This document shows positions 6,358-8,963 of a DNA stretch of 8,963 bases, piece after piece. The notes under the pieces were generated by a model. That model saw nothing but the letters and a program-made list of their open reading frames with translations, did not search any database and was not told the DNA's origin. The translations under genes and the position numbers were made by a program. The stretch is from Campylobacter sp. (GTDB taxonomy: Bacteria > Campylobacterota > Campylobacteria > Campylobacterales > Campylobacteraceae). Location: positions 1-8,963 of the forward strand of contig JAILCJ010000128.1 of NCBI GenBank assembly GCA_024680445.1, written 5' to 3'. How positions within the stretch are numbered: the first letter of the stretch is position 1; each line of letters opens with the position of its first letter.

Positions 6358-6584
6358 GAGAAGATGATGTGAGTGTAGATGAGCTAAGTTACGAGCTTAG
6401 CATGGTGCTTGAAGCCATGCTTTACTATGCTGGTGTGAGTAAAAACAAGCTCGAAGAAGCGGCACAAGTTTATGTAGAAAGTATAGATGATGCCCTTGAA
6501 AATTCCCAAAGCGAGGGCGTTGATGAGGTTATAGAAATAGTTGAGTATATGAAAAAACATCACTCAAAATTATTTGCAAAGTAA
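6354..6584 (+). CDS. Small acidic protein of unknown function
   Basis: A 76-residue protein that I do not recognise as a named family. It is strongly acidic (18 Asp/Glu against 7 Lys/Arg), has no cysteine, no signal peptide and no membrane segment, and looks largely helical: about 8-27, 30-50 and 55-72. Only the tail (KKHHSKLFAK) is basic. Evidence that it is real: a perfect AGGAGG site, ATGA overlap with the phosphoesterase stop, 13 bases to the pyrB start, and codon use like its neighbours. Its position between a nucleotide-handling phosphoesterase and pyrB suggests a small cytoplasmic partner or adaptor of one of them, but that rests on context alone. Confidence 0.8.
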   Translation: MREDDVSVDELSYELSMVLEAMLYYAGVSKNKLEEAAQVYVESIDDALENSQSEGVDEVIEIVEYMKKHHSKLFAK

Positions 6585-6586
6585 GT

Positions 6587-6592
6587 TTAGGA
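6587..6592 (+). promoter_or_regulatory. Ribosome binding site that sets the pyrB start at 6598
   Basis: TTAGGA lies five bases upstream of ATG 6598. The reading frame stays open upstream to a TTG at 6574, but that start would overlap the small gene, has no such site, and adds eight residues (QSKFRT...) that are not part of the aspartate carbamoyltransferase fold. The ATG start is preferred. Confidence 0.75.
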
Positions 6593-6597
6593 CTAAA

Positions 6598-7530
6598 ATG
6601 AGCTACACAAGAAAACATTTAACCGGTTTGATAGATCTTAATGTTGATGAAATTTTGTATTTTTTGGACGCCGCAAAGGAATTTAAGGCATTAAATTTAA
6701 GCGAACTAAAAAAGAGCGATCATCTACGTGGCAAAACCACCATTAACGCCTTTTACGAAAATTCGACTAGAACTCGCACAAGTTTTGAGATAGCCGCAAA
6801 AAGACTAGGAGCAGATGCGATAAACTTTTCACCTTCGATTTCTAGCGTAAATAAAGGTGAAACCTTGGTTGATACCATGAATAACCTAAACGCCATGAAA
6901 AGCGATATCATCGTGCTTCGTCATCAATGCTCCGGAGCTGCTATCTTTGCTAGCAAGCACACAGACGCAAGCATAGTAAATGCCGGAGATGGCATGAACG
7001 AACACCCTAGCCAAGCCTTGCTCGATCTTTTTACTTTGCGTGAATACGGCAAAAGACTTGATAATTCGACAAATGTCGCTATCATAGGCGATATATCACG
7101 AAGCAGAGTGGCAAGGTCAAATATATGGGCGATGAAAAAACTCGGTATGAAGGTTCGCCTTTTTGCGCCTACTATGATGATGCCAAAAGACGCCGAGGTT
7201 TTTGGTTGTGATATCGCCAAAAGCATGGAGGAGGCGGTCGAGGGCGTAGATGTTATTATCATGCTTCGTATCCAACTTGAAAGAGGGGACGCCGATGTGG
7301 CTTTTCCAAGTTCTAGGGAGTATTCGAGATTTTTTGGACTTAATAAGGCTCGTATCTCTTTGGCAAAACCGGACGCTATCATTTTGCACCCCGGCCCTAT
7401 AAATCGTGGGGTGGAGTTAAATTCCGATGTGGCGGATTGCAAAAATTCCGTGATTTTAAATCAAGTTGAAAATGGTGTTGCCATAAGGATGGCGATACTA
7501 AATACCATACTAAAAAATAGGAGTTTATAA
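6598..7530 (+). CDS. pyrB: Aspartate carbamoyltransferase catalytic subunit
   Basis: A 310-residue enzyme that joins carbamoyl phosphate and L-aspartate to N-carbamoyl-aspartate, the committed step of pyrimidine synthesis, in the cytoplasm. The carbamoyl-phosphate motif STRTRTSF is at 56-63. Other active-site residues, by comparison with E. coli PyrB, are Lys86 in the mobile loop (SSVNKGET), Arg108 and His109 (VLRHQ), His136 in HPSQALLDLFTL, Arg170 (SRSRVARS), Arg224 (IMLRIQ) and the HPGP loop at 264-267. Length is normal. No regulatory subunit gene (pyrI) lies beside it; instead its TAA shares a base with the pyrC ATG. It follows the small acidic gene by 13 bases and so belongs to the flhA transcription unit. 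The upstream TTG start (6574) was rejected in favour of ATG with TTAGGA. The identification is secure. Confidence 0.97.
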   Translation: MSYTRKHLTGLIDLNVDEILYFLDAAKEFKALNLSELKKSDHLRGKTTINAFYENSTRTRTSFEIAAKRLGADAINFSPSISSVNKGETLVDTMNNLNAMKSDIIVLRHQCSGAAIFASKHTDASIVNAGDGMNEHPSQALLDLFTLREYGKRLDNSTNVAIIGDISRSRVARSNIWAMKKLGMKVRLFAPTMMMPKDAEVFGCDIAKSMEEAVEGVDVIIMLRIQLERGDADVAFPSSREYSRFFGLNKARISLAKPDAIILHPGPINRGVELNSDVADCKNSVILNQVENGVAIRMAILNTILKNRSL

Positions 7531-8816
7531 TGAAAACTCTCATAAAAAACGGCATTATCGTAAATTCTGATGAAACTTTAAGAGCAAATTTGTTGATAGA
7601 GGGCGAAAATATCTCACAAATCACACAATCCGAGCCTGATGTTGATCTAGTGATAGACGCAACGAAAAAATTTATTTTCCCAGGTTTGATCGATATGCAT
7701 GTGCATTTTAGAGATCCGGGTTTTGAATACAAAGACGATGTTATATCAGGCTCACAAACCGCCGTTGCAAGCGGAGTTACGACTTGTTTGCCTATGGCAA
7801 ATACCAAGCCTGTAAACGACAACGCCAGCATAACTCGTGCCATGATAAAAAAGGCAAAAGAGTGCGGTTTGATAGACCTTTTGCCAATAGCTGCCATAAC
7901 AAAAAGTCAAAATGGCAAGGAGCTTACAGAAATGGGCGATTTGCTTAGTGCTGGGGCTGTTGCATTTAGCGATGACGGCTTGCCAGTAAGCGATTCTAGC
8001 GTTATGCGTGCCGCACTTGAATACTCAAAAATGTTTGGCAGTTTTTGCATAAGCCACTCGGAGGATTGTTCACTTTGCAGAAGCGGAGTCATGCACGAGG
8101 GCAAGGTTTCGGCTGTGCTAGGACTTCGTGGCATGGCAAGAGAAAAAGAAGAAATCGCCGTCAGTCGCGATATGTTGCTTGCAAAACTAACAGGCGGACA
8201 CATACATATAGCTCACGTTAGTTCGGCGTATTCGCTAAAAATCATAGAAATGGCAAAACGTGACGGCATAAATATTACTTGTGAGGCAACTCCGCATCAC
8301 TTCACTTTTAGCGACGAAGAATTGCTAAAAAATGCTTACGATACAAATTTCAAAATGTCCCCTCCACTTCGTGAGATAAGCGATGTAAAAGCCGTTCGAG
8401 ATGCCCTAAAAAGCGGACTTATAGATGTTATCGCAACAGATCACGCTCCGCACCATAGCGATGAAAAAATAGTTGAATTTGACAGAGCACCTTTTGGAAT
8501 TTTGGGACTTCAAACCCTTGTGCCTTTGACCTTAAAACTCGTTAGCGAGGGCGTTATAAGTCTTGAAAAAATGTCGGCTTTATGCTCGGCAAATCCAGCC
8601 AAACTTTTGCGTCTTGCAAATAAAGGCAAAATAGCCGCTGGAATGCTCGCTGATATCGCTATTATCGACCCTGACATTAGCTATGTTTATGACGAAAAAA
8701 TCAACCGCTCAAAATCTATAAACTCACCGCTTTTTGGCAAAAGACTTCAAGGCGCTTGCGTTAAGACCTTGAAAAATGGCAAAGTTGTGTTTGATTTTGC
8801 AGAATTTGGACTTTAA
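7530..8816 (+). CDS. pyrC: Dihydroorotase, class I, with intact metal site
   Basis: A 428-residue amidohydrolase that cyclises N-carbamoyl-aspartate to dihydroorotate, the step after PyrB. Length and motifs are those of the long, class I (Bacillus/Aquifex) type and not the ~345-residue E. coli type. The metal ligands are all present: His57 and His59 in DMHVHFRDPG, Asp149 (SDDG), His176 (ISHSED), His229 (IAHVSS) and Asp304 (ATDHAPHH). Arg61 and Asn91 fit the substrate site. It is therefore predicted to be active, unlike the inactive PyrC' partners that some PyrB enzymes carry. TAGGAG lies six bases before the start, inside pyrB, and ATG overlaps the pyrB stop (TAATG), giving coupled, near-equal synthesis. 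A terminator follows 12 bases after the stop. Campylobacters often carry a second dihydroorotase gene elsewhere; this window cannot show that. Confidence 0.95.
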   Translation: MKTLIKNGIIVNSDETLRANLLIEGENISQITQSEPDVDLVIDATKKFIFPGLIDMHVHFRDPGFEYKDDVISGSQTAVASGVTTCLPMANTKPVNDNASITRAMIKKAKECGLIDLLPIAAITKSQNGKELTEMGDLLSAGAVAFSDDGLPVSDSSVMRAALEYSKMFGSFCISHSEDCSLCRSGVMHEGKVSAVLGLRGMAREKEEIAVSRDMLLAKLTGGHIHIAHVSSAYSLKIIEMAKRDGINITCEATPHHFTFSDEELLKNAYDTNFKMSPPLREISDVKAVRDALKSGLIDVIATDHAPHHSDEKIVEFDRAPFGILGLQTLVPLTLKLVSEGVISLEKMSALCSANPAKLLRLANKGKIAAGMLADIAIIDPDISYVYDEKINRSKSINSPLFGKRLQGACVKTLKNGKVVFDFAEFGL

Positions 8817-8828
8817 AATTAACTAATC

Positions 8829-8865
8829 AGTCTTGCAATTTTTTTGCAAGACTTTGATGTTTTTT
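8829..8865 (+). terminator. Rho-independent terminator of the operon
   Basis: AGTCTTGCAA (8829-8838) pairs perfectly with TTGCAAGACT (8844-8853) across a T5 loop. The stem is followed by TTGATG and then a T6 run (8860-8865). It starts 12 bases after the pyrC stop and is the first terminator-like structure after the regulator gene, so it probably ends the whole six-gene transcript. Confidence 0.8.
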
Positions 8866-8880
8866 GCTTTTGGTAAATTT

Positions 8881-8960
8881 TTTATCAAATTTGATATTTT
8901 ATCGTTGTTTTTTTATCAAATTTGATATTTCAATGTTTAAATTTATAAATCAAATTTGAT
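8881..8960 (+). repeat. Second cluster of ATCAAATTTGAT palindromes, downstream of pyrC
   Basis: Three exact copies lie at 8884-8895, 8915-8926 and 8949-8960, spaced 31 and 34 bp start to start. The first two are preceded by TTT on the plus strand, giving TTTATCAAATTTGATATTT. That is the same form seen downstream of the chemoreceptor gene when read in that gene's direction. The third has the opposite flank (ATAAATCAAATTTGATGAA), so it may face the other way. The cluster runs to the window edge and may continue. No gene is visible in 8817-8963. Confidence 0.85.
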
Positions 8961-8963
8961 GAA

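Noticed and set aside
6574..6597. Upstream TTG start for pyrB adding eight residues
   Set aside because: It has no ribosome binding site at the right distance and would overlap the small acidic gene; ATG 6598 has TTAGGA five bases upstream.
6924..7442. 172-codon open frame on the minus strand opposite pyrB
   Set aside because: It lies wholly antisense to a well-supported pyrB, has no family resemblance and is explained by codon bias of the sense gene.
7397..7897. 166-codon open frame on the minus strand opposite pyrB/pyrC
   Set aside because: It is antisense to two conserved enzymes, with no recognisable domain and no support as a separate gene.
1..8963. The two inverted palindrome clusters as terminal repeats of a large mobile element
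   Set aside because: The enclosed genes are core (rpsO, flhA, pyrB, pyrC) with matching codon use, there is no transposase or integrase, and placement after 3' ends explains the orientation better.

Overview
The window looks like a chromosomal segment from a Campylobacter species (Campylobacterota), probably not a close C. jejuni relative. The reasons are AT-rich DNA with A/T homopolymer tracts, a T-rich extended -10 promoter (TTTTGCTATAAT), an S15 protein of Campylobacter type, and the local order rpsO / rrf2-like regulator / flhA / DHH phosphoesterase. This is inferred from sequence recall; no database search was possible.

Layout. Positions 1-194 are non-coding and hold a cluster of a 12-bp palindrome, ATCAAATTTGAT, plus a hairpin. 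Positions 195-2150 (minus) encode a membrane chemoreceptor with a dCache sensor. Positions 2322-2594 (minus) are rpsO, with a clear terminator and promoter. From a divergent promoter region (2595-2748), six plus-strand genes run almost without gaps: an Rrf2-family Fe-S type regulator (GTG start), flhA, a DHH/DHHA1 phosphoesterase of NrnA type, a small acidic protein of unknown function, pyrB and pyrC. A rho-independent terminator follows at 8829-8853, and then a second cluster of the same palindrome runs to the window end.

The genes join three jobs. FlhA is the core of the flagellar export gate, and the chemoreceptor feeds the same motility apparatus. PyrB and PyrC catalyse consecutive steps of UMP synthesis. 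The DHH protein probably recycles very short RNAs or dinucleotides to nucleotides. The regulator has three cysteines spaced like those of IscR/NsrR, and its stop codon overlaps the flhA start, so a redox, NO or iron signal could be coupled to this transcription unit.

There is no sign of a phage, transposase, CRISPR array, or toxin or defence cassette. The most notable non-genic signals are the palindrome family, placed in the same orientation relative to the upstream gene at both 3' ends, and a T8 tract in the 5' part of flhA, the kind of tract known to drive phase variation of motility in C. coli.
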